Shown here: positions 48,391 to 58,484 of the stretch, in pieces | How the letters are laid out: every line of letters begins with the position of its first letter | Position numbering within the stretch: position 1 is the stretch's first letter | Source of the DNA: Romanomermis culicivorax | Lineage: Eukaryota > Nematoda > Enoplea > Mermithida > Mermithidae | Assembly (NCBI GenBank): GCA_963922205.1 | Contig: CAWUHX010000342.1 | Span: 186,001 to 250,000, forward strand | Length of the DNA: 64,000 bases | Direction of reading: 5' to 3' | Translations under genes and position numbers: made by a program | Notes under the pieces: model-generated | Seen by the model: the letters and a program-made list of their open reading frames with translations, nothing else | The model's database searches: none | What the model was told of the DNA's origin: nothing

Positions 48391-49353
48391 TTGATCATGG
48401 TCAAAAATACCTTCAAATTTGATGGGAAGATGTTGGAATTATGCCAAATACTCATCAGTGGTATTCCTATCATGTCTATAATTCCAATTGGGTACAGAGA
48501 GGTAAGTTACTCTGATTTGGCCGATGAATATTTTCCAGTCTACATGCCTCGTTCAATTGTATTCACCACTCTCTCTGAGTCGTTTACAGTTATTGTGCCA
48601 TATCACATATTTTTCAAGGAAGGTTATGGCAGAGAATGTCTCTACAAAATTTTGACTGACTCGGCCATAGCTAAATTTGTGTATGGACTAGGAGCATGCA
48701 ACAGTTACCATGATGTTTGGTTGCCAGGTAAGGTTGTGAAAAAGTCGAAGTCAGTATTCGATGTTGGATACTTTTACGAAGGGCAACCTGAAGAAAATGG
48801 TGGTTTCCCATCTATGTATAGACATCGTGATGTCTCAAAGCATTTGCCATGTCAGTCATTGAATAATTTATTCTCTTTATTTTTTGAAACAGCCCAAGAG
48901 CAGGAAATACAGATGTGGGACTATTATTGGTCTCCCGAGCAAAACATCTGTTGTTTCAGGAATCAAGTTGAAATGGCAATCATTGCTACACAGGTTCTTG
49001 ATCTTGGTGTATACTTTTTGCTTACAGGTGAGAATCGTTGCTGGCCAGAGGCATCACAAAGTTTTGCCTCTGAGCTTTGCAAAAAGGTTATCGATGAATG
49101 GTCACCTAGGCCATTACATATAAAGACTAGAGGAGCCAGGGTTTTTAAGTCTTTTCCAGAGCAAAATGTAGACGAAACTATGGAGGAAAATCAACGAATT
49201 TCAAGTCCCCACGTTGATCAGTCCGTCAAAGTGGAGTCTGAACAAACTTTAGACTCTAACAATGACAAAGATATGTTGTTAGACGATATGGATATAATCG
49301 ATGATAAAGTAGCTCAGGAACTGGAAACAGAAATGAGCGATGCAAGTTATTGA
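48391..49353 (+). CDS. Accessory ORF with degenerate 3'-5' exonuclease (DEDD/EXD-like) fold
   Basis: Located after integrase. Residues about 50-220 follow the EXD/Mut-7-type order: a strand (FTVIVPYHIFF), LYKILTDSAIAKFVYGLGAC, SVFDVGYFY, CQSLNNLFSLFF, and MWDYYWSPEQ ... QVEMAIIATQVLDLGVYFLL, equivalent to the W-RPL-Q-YA--D motif. The expected catalytic acids are mostly replaced (ATQV where ATDV is expected), so an inactive binding role is more likely. The C-terminal 90 residues are acidic and Gln/Ser-rich. The similarity is by eye only and needs a profile search. It overlaps the next ORF by 14 nt in a different frame. Confidence 0.45.
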   Translation: MIMVKNTFKFDGKMLELCQILISGIPIMSIIPIGYREVSYSDLADEYFPVYMPRSIVFTTLSESFTVIVPYHIFFKEGYGRECLYKILTDSAIAKFVYGLGACNSYHDVWLPGKVVKKSKSVFDVGYFYEGQPEENGGFPSMYRHRDVSKHLPCQSLNNLFSLFFETAQEQEIQMWDYYWSPEQNICCFRNQVEMAIIATQVLDLGVYFLLTGENRCWPEASQSFASELCKKVIDEWSPRPLHIKTRGARVFKSFPEQNVDETMEENQRISSPHVDQSVKVESEQTLDSNNDKDMLLDDMDIIDDKVAQELETEMSDASY

Positions 49354-51019
49354 TGATCAAACTCCTGGTGAGGTAAGAGCTGGATCCATTCAAAAAGTGG
49401 AGCTAGAACAAGTCGATGAGACAATTAGTGGAGTTATGAATATTGAACAGAAGGCTGATTTCACTCAGACATTGAACTCAAGCCCAAGTTCTTATGATCC
49501 AATTTCAGATTATGAGGAAGAGATGCAAGCCTGTTCCACTCAGACATTGGAACAGTCTTCACCTAAAGTATTTGTTGGTGTGATTCAAGATGCAGAAGAA
49601 CAAGACAATTTTCCCATTCAGGTCGATAATAATGACGATTGCAGAGAAAATCACGAGGAGATTATGCAAGCAACGAATGTAGAAGCTACGAGTCCTTCAA
49701 ATATGGATTCGGAAGCCTCTAATTATCCTGTTCTTGGGGTCCTGGGGATGCCAAAAGGGTTGCATAAATCGCGTGAGCTCCCGGATTTATTGTTCAAACT
49801 CGTGAAATCTTATGTCAGTGAACTTAACATCTATCGTAAGTTAATGCCACATGCTCCTTTGTTGCGAACAAATTATACTTATGCAAAGTTCTGTTTTTAT
49901 TCTCGTAACTTAATCAAGTTGTGTCATCAACTCAATGAAGTTTCTTATATTCGTTCTGGGTTGTCAATTTTACATAATCTCATGTTCTCACGTGTAAACT
50001 TTAATGGAATTAGACCAAATTATAAGCTGACCCAAGATGGAAAACAGAAGAAACAACAAAAGAACAAGAAAAAATCGAAATCCGTTGATCAAAATCAAGG
50101 GCAACGTCAGCCCCTCATGATTCATGAGTGCATCAACCTATGTCGACAAAAACGACTTTTACTCTCAGTGCCTTACAATAAATGTTCGACCGTATTACCA
50201 AAAATGACATTCGTATTTAATAAATGGACACAGGATCCTATTGCGACGAAAAATTTGAATATCTTGCAACAATTACGTCTCGAATTCAATGATATTTCAT
50301 CGCCTAATGATCAACTGAATTGGATCAAAAAATTTACGGATCTTCTCATCAAAGTGGAAATGCAGGACGATGAATTTAGATTTTCGAATTTTCATCAACA
50401 TCACCACATTTATAATACTTGTGCCCAGCTGTACATTTTGAATCAAGAACATGATATGAACTGGATAGAGGTTACACCTGATCCTCTACCTATTTTAATC
50501 ACTACATATCAGGAATAATATTTTGTTGCGAGTTTGTATTGCAAGCCACCATTGTGCAGCTGTATTACTACGCCCTCGCAACTTGATAGGAGCAATTCGA
50601 TCTTCATCAATTGGATCGACATTGAATCGAAAAAATTATACGGCTTTGGATTTAAAAACTCTTGGGATGCTGATAAATTCTTCAACAAAATTGAACTAAT
50701 GCTTTCCAAATTTGTACCATCATTGTCTGTTGATCAGAAAAGTTCTGAACAAAATTCAGGGCTGTCTGATCACAGAAAACGAGACAATTATTCATCCAGA
50801 TGTCAATCACATCACTATGAATCATCTCAATCTTACCACAACTTTAAAAAGAAGCGTTACGATGTGAAAATTGATGATGTACATCATTCTTATTATAATT
50901 CGAATCTTTCCTCGCCAAAAGTCAATTTCAAACAATATCCCCATAGTCACAGAGAGAAGGGTTACCCAAACAAAGAATACAAAGGGGGATACAATTATCG
51001 GCGCCGGCCAAATGCTTGA
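49340..51019 (+). pseudogene. Accessory ORF with C-terminal WH1/EVH1-like domain, one in-frame TAA
   Basis: Reads 49340-50518, TAA, then continues in the same frame to 51019. The N-terminal 120 residues are acidic and low-complexity. The middle is basic (KKQQKNKKKSKS). From about 50405 to 50716 the segments CAQLYILNQEHDMNWIEV, SIFINWIDIESKKLYGFGF and WDADKFFNKIELML resemble strands and helix of Ena/VASP-Homer EVH1 domains (W.P, then F..W.D....YGL.F....DA..F). The C-terminus is Ser/His/Tyr/Arg-rich. The TAA lies inside the domain. EVH1 domains bind proline-rich peptides, so a Gag or host cytoskeletal partner is conceivable. Confidence 0.5.
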
Positions 51020-51240
51020 GATTGTGATCGGGATCAAAGTCACAGTCGACGTCATTGAAACATGTAAATGACATTGTCATTTTTTTTTAATTAATTTTCG
51101 AAGGAATTTTTTTCTTATTGTCATACAGTCATTAATTTGTTTACTTTTGTGTTGTGTTGTGTTTTTTCTTTTTCTTTTTAATTCTATGTTTTTTATGCTT
51201 TTTGTTTTGTTCGCAGGAGCTCACCTTGGAGTAGGTAGCA

Positions 51241-51630
51241 TGTAAGATATTTGAGACACCCTGTATATTTTTTGGACCACCCATGTTTTCATTTTTTGCA
51301 TTTTTTCGTCTTTTTCCAATGTTTATAATTTCGTTTGCACTTATATTTCGTTTGTAATATAAGCTTATTTTCTCCAACTTTGTTATTGTTTCATATCGCC
51401 ACCTTGTTTATATTATGCTAAGTATTTTTGGATGCATATTTCTTTTCGTTTTCGTTCAGTAGGTCAATTTTGTGTATGTATGAGTTAGTCGTTTTCTTTA
51501 GTAAATTTGCTGTACATTAGACCAGTGTGTGTGCTAGGAGGGAGGTCAGGAACATCTATAGACCAAACTCATAATGCTACTTGTAGCTAGAACCCAGGCA
51601 CAATACCACCCACATACCTAAAACATTACA
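51241..51630 (+). repeat. 3' LTR of the 8.76-kb element
   Basis: It is nearly identical to 42873-43262. The preceding GGAGTAGGTAGCA is a weak polypurine tract. Confidence 0.92.
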
Positions 51631-52074
51631 TATAAGTGATTTTGACTGCATAGTGGATTTTTGTCTTTTTTCAATTTAGAAGCATTTTATAAAAAACAAA
51701 CTATAGTGAGAATTTCCAACTAGGCGTTTCACATTGCGAAATGTGCTAGTTTTTACTGATAAGAGGTGCGTGTTGTGCTCCAATTACAGGGATGAGCTCG
51801 GAGAGCTTATCTTTAATGGAAATTCTGACTAGCGGGTTACATACCGTAGTCTATGTGCGCAATGGGAAAATAATAAATCGAAATTGAAATAAAAGTACAA
51901 AAATGAAACAGAATCGAAACACAAAAAGTACACACAGAAAATGCATGTAAATATAAAAACGAAATGCAAAATTAACATAAGTTACTGTAAACAAAAACGT
52001 GGTGAAAAACATAACGGAAAAGTATGATGTGAATCACGTGATGTTGGGCGAAATTCGTTGGCACGTGACAGTAT

Positions 52075-52897
52075 TATGAATCTTTTTAACCTCCTGTTGG
52101 TCAGTTTCAAGGCTCAAGGGATGTCGAGGATGGACATAGTCTATCTCCAGGTTGCGAAGAAATAGCCAAAGTTGACGCAATTTGTGTCGACGCCAATTTG
52201 CATAGAGGCCATGCATAAAAGTGCCAGTTGTTCATGTTTTTGGTCATTCTTTGTGTATTTTTATAAAAGTAAAATCGGGGGCCAGACCAGCCATATATTA
52301 AATTCCTTTTATTATTGTATATTGTGGAGTTAAACCAAAATACAACATCCCCAGTCGGACAATTGTTATCAACCTTGCAGCCGAGGGAACGCAGGTTAGA
52401 CCCCGGATCTCAGGAGAACCACCCAGCATGCAAGTCTACATTTGCAACTCAGTTCTCGGCCTGACTTCTATGTTTGTCCCCGATTGGAAATTACTTGAGC
52501 TCAGGGTGTTATTTGATCTTCTGCAGTTCCTCGGAATGAAAGCAGGTGATCTTTTTTGAACTTGAGAGTGACCGAACTGTTGCAAATTTATTCTATCTAA
52601 GGTTTCGGCCTGATCAGGTGAATTAGCGAGTGACGGATTAGGTCTATTTTTGATTCTAATCTATTTATTATATTTCTCTAACTCAACCCAAGTCTCATTT
52701 CAACATGTTACTGTAATTGATGCCAGGGCAAGGACAAAATGCACGATGCTGTGGAATATACTTTTTCATAGACATTGAAAATTTTTTTTGAGCAAGAATG
52801 AAAATCCAGTATAACTAACGAAAGTTAATTTTTTCTAACTTCAACCCAAGTTCTCAAAAATCTAGTCCACTTCTTTTTGTAGCTTGGCAACTATCTA
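52075..52897. other. No gene recognised
   Basis: Mixed-composition sequence. No supported ORF, TSD or LTR ends; a purine/pyrimidine-neutral unique stretch between transposons. Confidence 0.35.
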
Positions 52898-53140
52898 TAG
52901 TCTGTTTTTTATAAAATGCTCCCAAATAGAAAAGCGACACAAATCAGTACTGTCGTCAAAATCGTTTACATAAAATTCTTTTTGTATGATTTTTCACTCG
53001 AAAAATCGCTAAAAGTCAGGCCAGTATGCCCACAGATTTCCAGCCCTACATGATATTTTGTTCTTCAGAAAATCGCAAAAATCTGAAATACTACTTGCTT
53101 TCCACTTTCATTATTTGGAAGCATTTCAAGAAAAAGACTA
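52898..53140. mobile_element. TA-type MITE, complete
   Basis: Ends TAGTCTGTTTTTTATAAAATG and CATTTCAAGAAAAAGACTA are inverted repeats, with TA on both sides (52896-52897, 53141-53142). Length 243 bp. It is related to the copies at 1694-3090 and 42697-51703. Confidence 0.85.
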
Positions 53141-53374
53141 TACTTCAAATATATTTGCGCTCTGACTTGAAGATTCAATTTTATCCATTATGTCCTTGAA
53201 AATGATATGAATAAAAGAAACATTTTTGAGTCAGGTTTTATGGCGGCCCAATTCGAGTGTCTACTTTCAGTTTCGATGCACGGGATTAGCATATGATTTA
53301 TATAAACGTCACGCGCGATTTACTGTAGTTTTCGTAAGGCTTATAGTAGGTCCTGAAAGTCACTATTAAAACAG

Positions 53375-54835
53375 TGTCACGTGCCGCTCAATTCTCCAAC
53401 GTCACGTGATTCCGATCATGCCGACATTTTGTTATTTTTCATGTTTCGTTTATTACTCGATCATGCTTTTGTTTATTTCATTTTTACACATGCATTTTAC
53501 GTTCGTTTTTATATTTTTCATGCATTTCTATGTTTCGTTTTGTTGTATTTTTATTTCTTTACAAACGCGGGCTACAGTAGGCCCTTTAGCTAAAAACTTC
53601 CGCCAGTCGTGCTCCACGAGCACATGGCTATTTTTGGTGCACTCACGCACCTCTTATCATCAAAAATTAGCGTCATTTTTGTTACGCAAAACGACTAGCT
53701 AAGAAGTTTTAGCTAAAGACGTTCATATGCTTAGCATAGGCACTGCAGTCGGCCTCAGTGCTAAACGCATGTGAATGAAAAAATGTCTATGTGCTCATAG
53801 GCATCTTCTGCATCGCGTCTAGCTGCAGAAGTTAGCTTGAGCGCCGAGAAACTCCGCCCAAGCTGCAGCTGTAGCCAAACATGTCCTTAAAAGGACATGT
53901 TTCTTTAGTTTTTCGCTCATTCTTGGGTTCACCAAGCTTTTCGTCCGGTTGTCAATTCGCGTCCGCCGCCCTTCTCAATTTGCATATTTTTATATACTTG
54001 ACTGCGTCCGCCGCCTATTATTTTAAATAAATTTGCATACCCTTGCATCTCTTACTGCGTCCGCCGCTCACCGCCTACAGTACCCCGCTGCCCATCAGTG
54101 CCAGGTGTCCGACCGCCCCGGTTCGTGAATTAAACGTTGGAGTTTCGCCTCCCGCTCGCTCCCGCTCCCTCCCGCTCGCCGCCGCTCGCCGCCGCTCGCC
54201 GCCTAGGACGTTTGAGGATCGTATCCCCCGCTCCCAGTGCCAGAAGACCGAAAGCATCCAGGGACTTGCCGCCCGTTGCGTCGTAATCGCTTGAGAAACA
54301 GGACTAGGTGAGTCTTCTCAGGGGATTATTGTTATTTGTGGGTTATTTGTTGGGAAATCCTTCCTAAGTCGGTTTCCCAAGGTTTCCACAGATAAGTAGG
54401 GCCTCCACCTCTCAGGTTCGGGCTAAAAGGGGCTGTCTGGTTCATAATCGGGCCCCATAATTTAGGTCATTCTCCGGGTGACCCTGTCCCCACTCTCACT
54501 GAGTAGGACTCGGGGATTGTCGCACCTAGCCTGGCAGCGTTGTCCATTACCCTACAGCAAGACCCCAAGGACAACCCAAGAGAACCAACTATAGATCTCT
54601 CTATAGATACCATTTGCCAGGTTAGGCCCCCCCCCAACGCCAACTTGGGAAGCCTGGGGAAAATGCCAGTATCCATCAGGAGTCACAGCCTATTACTCAC
54701 TGTAATAGGATCAATCTGATATGGTTCACCATCAATGTGACGTCTAAAACACGGTATTACCTGATGAGATACCCAAACCTCCCCAGCTCTCCCAAGATAA
54801 ACCTGTCATACACGTGACATGGCGTAAAATGTGAC
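53375..54835 (+). repeat. 5' LTR (1461 bp) of the Env-bearing element
   Basis: It begins TGTCACGTGCC and ends AAAATGTGACA, matching the ends of the solo LTRs. Two TCACGTG boxes lie at the start. An AATAAA-type signal at about 54026 may be the polyadenylation signal. A splice-donor-like AG-GTGAGT at 54306-54313 is conserved in the solo LTR copy. Confidence 0.85.
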
Positions 54836-54853
54836 ATGGCGAGGCTGGAAAAT
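54836..54853 (+). promoter_or_regulatory. Probable primer-binding site
   Basis: TGGCGAGGCTGGAAAATC directly abuts the LTR end and begins with TGG as required for pairing with a tRNA 3' CCA. Confidence 0.7.
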
Positions 54854-55835
54854 CGACCTTAAGTCTGGCACTCGCCCTTAAGTGTAAAATCTTCACCCTT
54901 GGGTCGGAACTACCCCCAGGTCGGGTCAACTCCCATTTTAAGTCGGACAAGCCCCCTTAAAATCGGGTACTAGCCATCCAATAAGTCGGAGACCCCCCAG
55001 ATTCGGGTTTACTGCCTAATGGGTCGGGAATGTCCCTTATTTCGGATTACCGCTACTGTAGGTCGGCAACCTCCTCTCAAGTCGCGTATTATTACTGTAA
55101 GTCGGAAATTTTTCTCGTGCCACCGAGACTTATTACTGTAGGTCGGGAATTTATCCCTTAAATTCGAGTTTATTACTGTAAGACGGGATTTGCCCTTACG
55201 AGTGATCTAAATGTGATCTATATGTGTATATAATTATCTCATGCGTGTGTATAGCCCCCTATGAGTAATAAATTCCCCCTGAGTCGAGTTATTTATCCCC
55301 AGAGTCGTGTTATTTGTCCCAGAGTTGAGTTATATATCGAGTATTCTGTATTTCTCCTCTGACCCATTCTGTACATTCTGCATACTTGATCTGTGTCGTA
55401 AATTACCTTATCTGTTTCTTTTCCCTCATCCCCCCCCTTCCCTAACCCTGGGTGGTATACTGTAGCCCTCTGGGTGGGTGCCATTACAGTACGCCTGTGC
55501 CCATTCCCGTACTGTAACTACAGTATACCCATACGCGGGTACTGGTATCACAGCTGTAGGGGTTTACGGCCTCTCCTGACTGTCGGTGGTCCGTGACCCC
55601 ACGATACCGTACACCCTCCACGTATGATTCTGGACGTCATACGTGGCTGCGATTTGTTAATTGTGTACAGTATTTCTTGTCTGGCGGCGGAAACTGTCGG
55701 AATTGCTCACTTTTCCGGCCCCAAAATTTTACACCGACTGTTTACACATTTAACACGCGTATGTCCAACTATCGTATTCCCCGTCTTCGGTTATTTTCTT
55801 TCCCTTTTCCTTTCTCGGTCATCTGAGCGGTGTAG

Positions 55836-55866
<31 letters not shown>

Positions 55867-56005
55867 CTTTTTCGGACGCCACCGCTACAGTATGACACCC
55901 TTACGTAAGTTCCTCTATCTTTTTCATTTCTACTTACTGTAAGGTCTGATTCTTCCATTCTCCGGTTGTTGCATCTAGACCATAGACTTTACGGGTCTTC
56001 CTCTA
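54854..56005 (+). other. Leader of the Env-bearing element, first part
   Basis: Non-coding. From 54854 to about 55200 a degenerate unit of 25-35 nt containing (A/G)AGTCGG or GGTCGGGA plus TTATTACTGTA recurs roughly a dozen times. An A tract (26-27 A) lies at about 55838-55864. Short ORFs are not supported. Confidence 0.6.
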
Positions 56006-56715
56006 TGACGTCAGCAACGACAACGTTACGGGTTGTTGTTGTTGTGTGGTTCAACCCCACGGATGCAACCACTGACGTCTGCAACAGCCGCTTCACTTGC
56101 TGTTGCTTTAAGGGGTGGGTAGCCCTCCGGGTTCTACTCCTGACGTCAGCAACCAACATTACGTGTTGTTGTTTAAGTTAACACTCCAGCAGTAACGACT
56201 TCTGACGTCTGCAACAAGTGAAGCCGACGTTGTTGCAACAGGTTCGGCTGGTTCTCTGCACCCCATCTGTGACGTCAGCAATGGTGACGCACCGTGTCAC
56301 TATTCGAAGATGTGCAGGTCTTACAGGTGCCACATCTGACGTCTGCAACAACTGCATCTCATGTCATTGACCTAAGGTATCAGACCCTCGGTCCCACCTT
56401 TTGACGTCAGCAACGGCACCATCACGTGTTGCTGTATACCGATAGCTGGCTTCAGGGCCCTATTGCTGACGTCAGCAATGACAATGTATCATGTTTTCGC
56501 AGCAGGAATTGAGGTTACATGATCCTATTTCTGACGTCCGCAACGGTAACATCACGTGCTACTGCAGGGGTTTGCTGGCCTTAGGCACTCACCCCTGGCG
56601 TCTGCAACTGCGATATGATACTTGAATACTCTTATCCCAGGCACCTGCAGTCAGCACCAAGGTCATGTGCTGGTTCATACCCCCTACCTTTTGACGTCCG
56701 CACCAGGTTACTGTC
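56000..56715 (+). promoter_or_regulatory. 65-bp-period array of TGACGTC(A/T)GCAAC motifs
   Basis: TGACGTC cores start at 56006, 56073, 56141, 56203, 56270, 56338, 56402, 56467 and 56532. Three weaker versions follow at about 56595, 56646 and 56693. TGACGTCA is the CRE/ATF site. Between cores, CACGTG/ACGTGTTG-type motifs recur. Position and repetition recall the 12-site insulator in the 5' leader of Drosophila gypsy, an analogy only. Confidence 0.75.
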
Positions 56716-58484
56716 GGCCCTATGAGTATTCCACTTGAGTTGTAGGTGGTCGCTGGCGCATGGTCCTATCACCTACCTCTCTTGTCCAAGGGTTTGTGTG
56801 TGTCTGGGGACTGATGCCTGGGAAACATCAGTCCACATATATACACCACCTGAGATGCTCACTAGCCTGCGTACTGATCAGGTTGTCCGCCCGGGTAGCG
56901 GCACTGTTGATCAGCACGTGGCTGTTTTCAAGCTTTAACTGCAGGTTCGAACGAGTTACACTCGGCCTCAGCTGGGTTGGTTGTCTGACTCGGGCAGACA
57001 GCAGGCATTTGCAGTCGGTACTGCCTGTGTCTGACGACTGCAAGGGTTCGGCAATCTTCTTGTAAATTTCTTATCTAAGTTCACTCATTCTCTTTCATCT
57101 CATCGAGCTGTAATACATAGATCTTCTTTAGTGTCCCCGCCGTAGTGGTTCCCAAGGGACCGCGGCACAGCCTCCGGTTGGGCCTAGAGTGTATAGGACC
57201 CCCTGTCATATTACTTTCACTCGAACGCCTTCGTTAACTGGCTTAACGATGCCCGCGCTAGAGTCGCCACTGACCCAGAGTCCGCCTCCGCGGTCCACCC
57301 TTTATTAGTCATGTAAGTAATAGGCACCGTTGAGTCCGCCTCAGCGAAGGTATTGAGTACGCCTCGATACATACTTTACACTCATATTCAATCAGGGACA
57401 CCTTGTACCCGTGATCCCTTAGATGTTTTCGGGTGCGCCCTCAAAACATCCAGAGTATTTCATTTTAACTGACTGAGTGTGTCAGAATAGCACCCTTGGT
57501 ACCCGTGCTCCTTCCCTCTTCTACTGTGTGACCTGCGAACCTCACTTCATCTCAGTGATCGGCAAACCCGGCCACCAGCTGTGTATAATACTCCTGGAGA
57601 GTGTCCGTTCTGTTCGGAATGTGGGCTCCCATTTCGGACACGGCTGTAAGTTACTTGCGAATGTCGTCCAACACGGAACCTCCTGTATAGTCCGTCTCAC
57701 TATGCAGAGATCGCAATCGCTCCTGGCGAGTGAGGCCCGTTGCGTAACTGCGCGACCCCTTTGCGTAACTGGGTTTGTAAATTAGTTTTGTCCCTATTTA
57801 TTGCTCCCTCTTAAGTTCATTTTCAGTTGACCCCTATCCTTTTTCACCTCATGCCACTTTATGCGCTACTCCTGGTGAGTAGGATCTTGCCGGCTACGAG
57901 TCCGCCTCGCCCCAAGGTTTGTAAACTAGTACAGCGGTCGAGCCTCCAGGAAAAATCCCTCCTGAGCGGGTTCATCCGTCACCTCATTTTTTTCGGCAGG
58001 AAAACCGCCTCTTCTCTACCTTCACATTTGGTCTTCTTCCCTCTTCAATCTATTCTAATTGTCGGGTCCAGGCCCCAATCCTACATTTTGGTCGGGATCG
58101 ATTCCCCATATCTCAGGCCATGCCTCTGTCCATCACGGGCGACCAGATGAATTCCCTTCTGCGTCACCCTGATGTACTCTGATCTTACATCTTATAATCC
58201 TATTCCATTCTAGCTCCCTTTCCGTGGTCGCTAGTCTTAAGCTAAATCAATTTACGTCACAAACGCCGTCGCGCACGCGTTTTCCGAATTCACGCGCTCT
58301 TTCGCCGCGAATTCAAAAGTAGTACTCACTGTCATTTTACACAATAGAGACACCCCGTCGTTCCTGCCGTCTCAGTACCCAGCCTGTACAGACCAGTGAG
58401 CCACTCTCTATTCAATTTGACTTAATTGCTTCACGGGCAAGGACGTCTGTTCTAACCACCTTACGGGAAAACGAACCCTCGGAC
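56716..58484 (+). other. Leader of the Env-bearing element, second part
   Basis: Non-coding. GAGTCCGCCTC(A/C)G repeats occur at about 57280, 57330 and 57890. Several pyrimidine tracts followed by AG (for example ..TTCTAATTGTCGGGTCCAG at about 58070) could be splice acceptors. Small ORFs at 57477 and 57827 have no recognisable motif. Confidence 0.5.

Larger units (their letters stand above)
42873..51630 (+). mobile_element. 8.76-kb LTR retrotransposon, complete outline, TSD TATA, RT deleted
   Basis: LTRs 42873-43262 and 51241-51630 are each 390 bp, differ at only a few positions and have TGTAAG...ATTACA ends. TATA flanks both ends (42869-42872, 51631-51634). Inside in order: PBS, gag, protease, integrase, then two or three extra ORFs. 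The near-identical LTRs imply recent insertion, yet the coding region already lacks RT-RNase H and has in-frame stops, so it probably moved with proteins made elsewhere. Confidence 0.92.
42697..51703. mobile_element. TA-type MITE split by an LTR retrotransposon
   Basis: Outer ends TTGTCTGTTTTTCTTGAAATG and its inverted match CATTTTATAAAAAACAAACTA at the right, with TA duplicated at 42695-42696 and 51704-51705. The intact solo LTR at 28786-30211 has a single TA at this site. Minus the retrotransposon, the MITE is about 245 bp, like the 243-bp copy at 52898-53140. TIR type and TA target suggest a Tc1/mariner-mobilised element. Confidence 0.85.
41638..52070 (-). mobile_element. Solo LTR (28786-30211 family) split by nested insertions, TSD GTAT
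   Basis: The two parts, 41638-42696 and 51704-52070, join into an LTR collinear with 28786-30211: in plus-strand order TGTCACATTA ... GAACGTCATCTA | GTGAGAATTTCC ... GCACGTGACA. GTAT flanks both outer ends (41634-41637, 52071-52074). The 9-kb middle is a MITE that itself contains an LTR retrotransposon. The total LTR sequence is about 1.43 kb. Confidence 0.88.
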
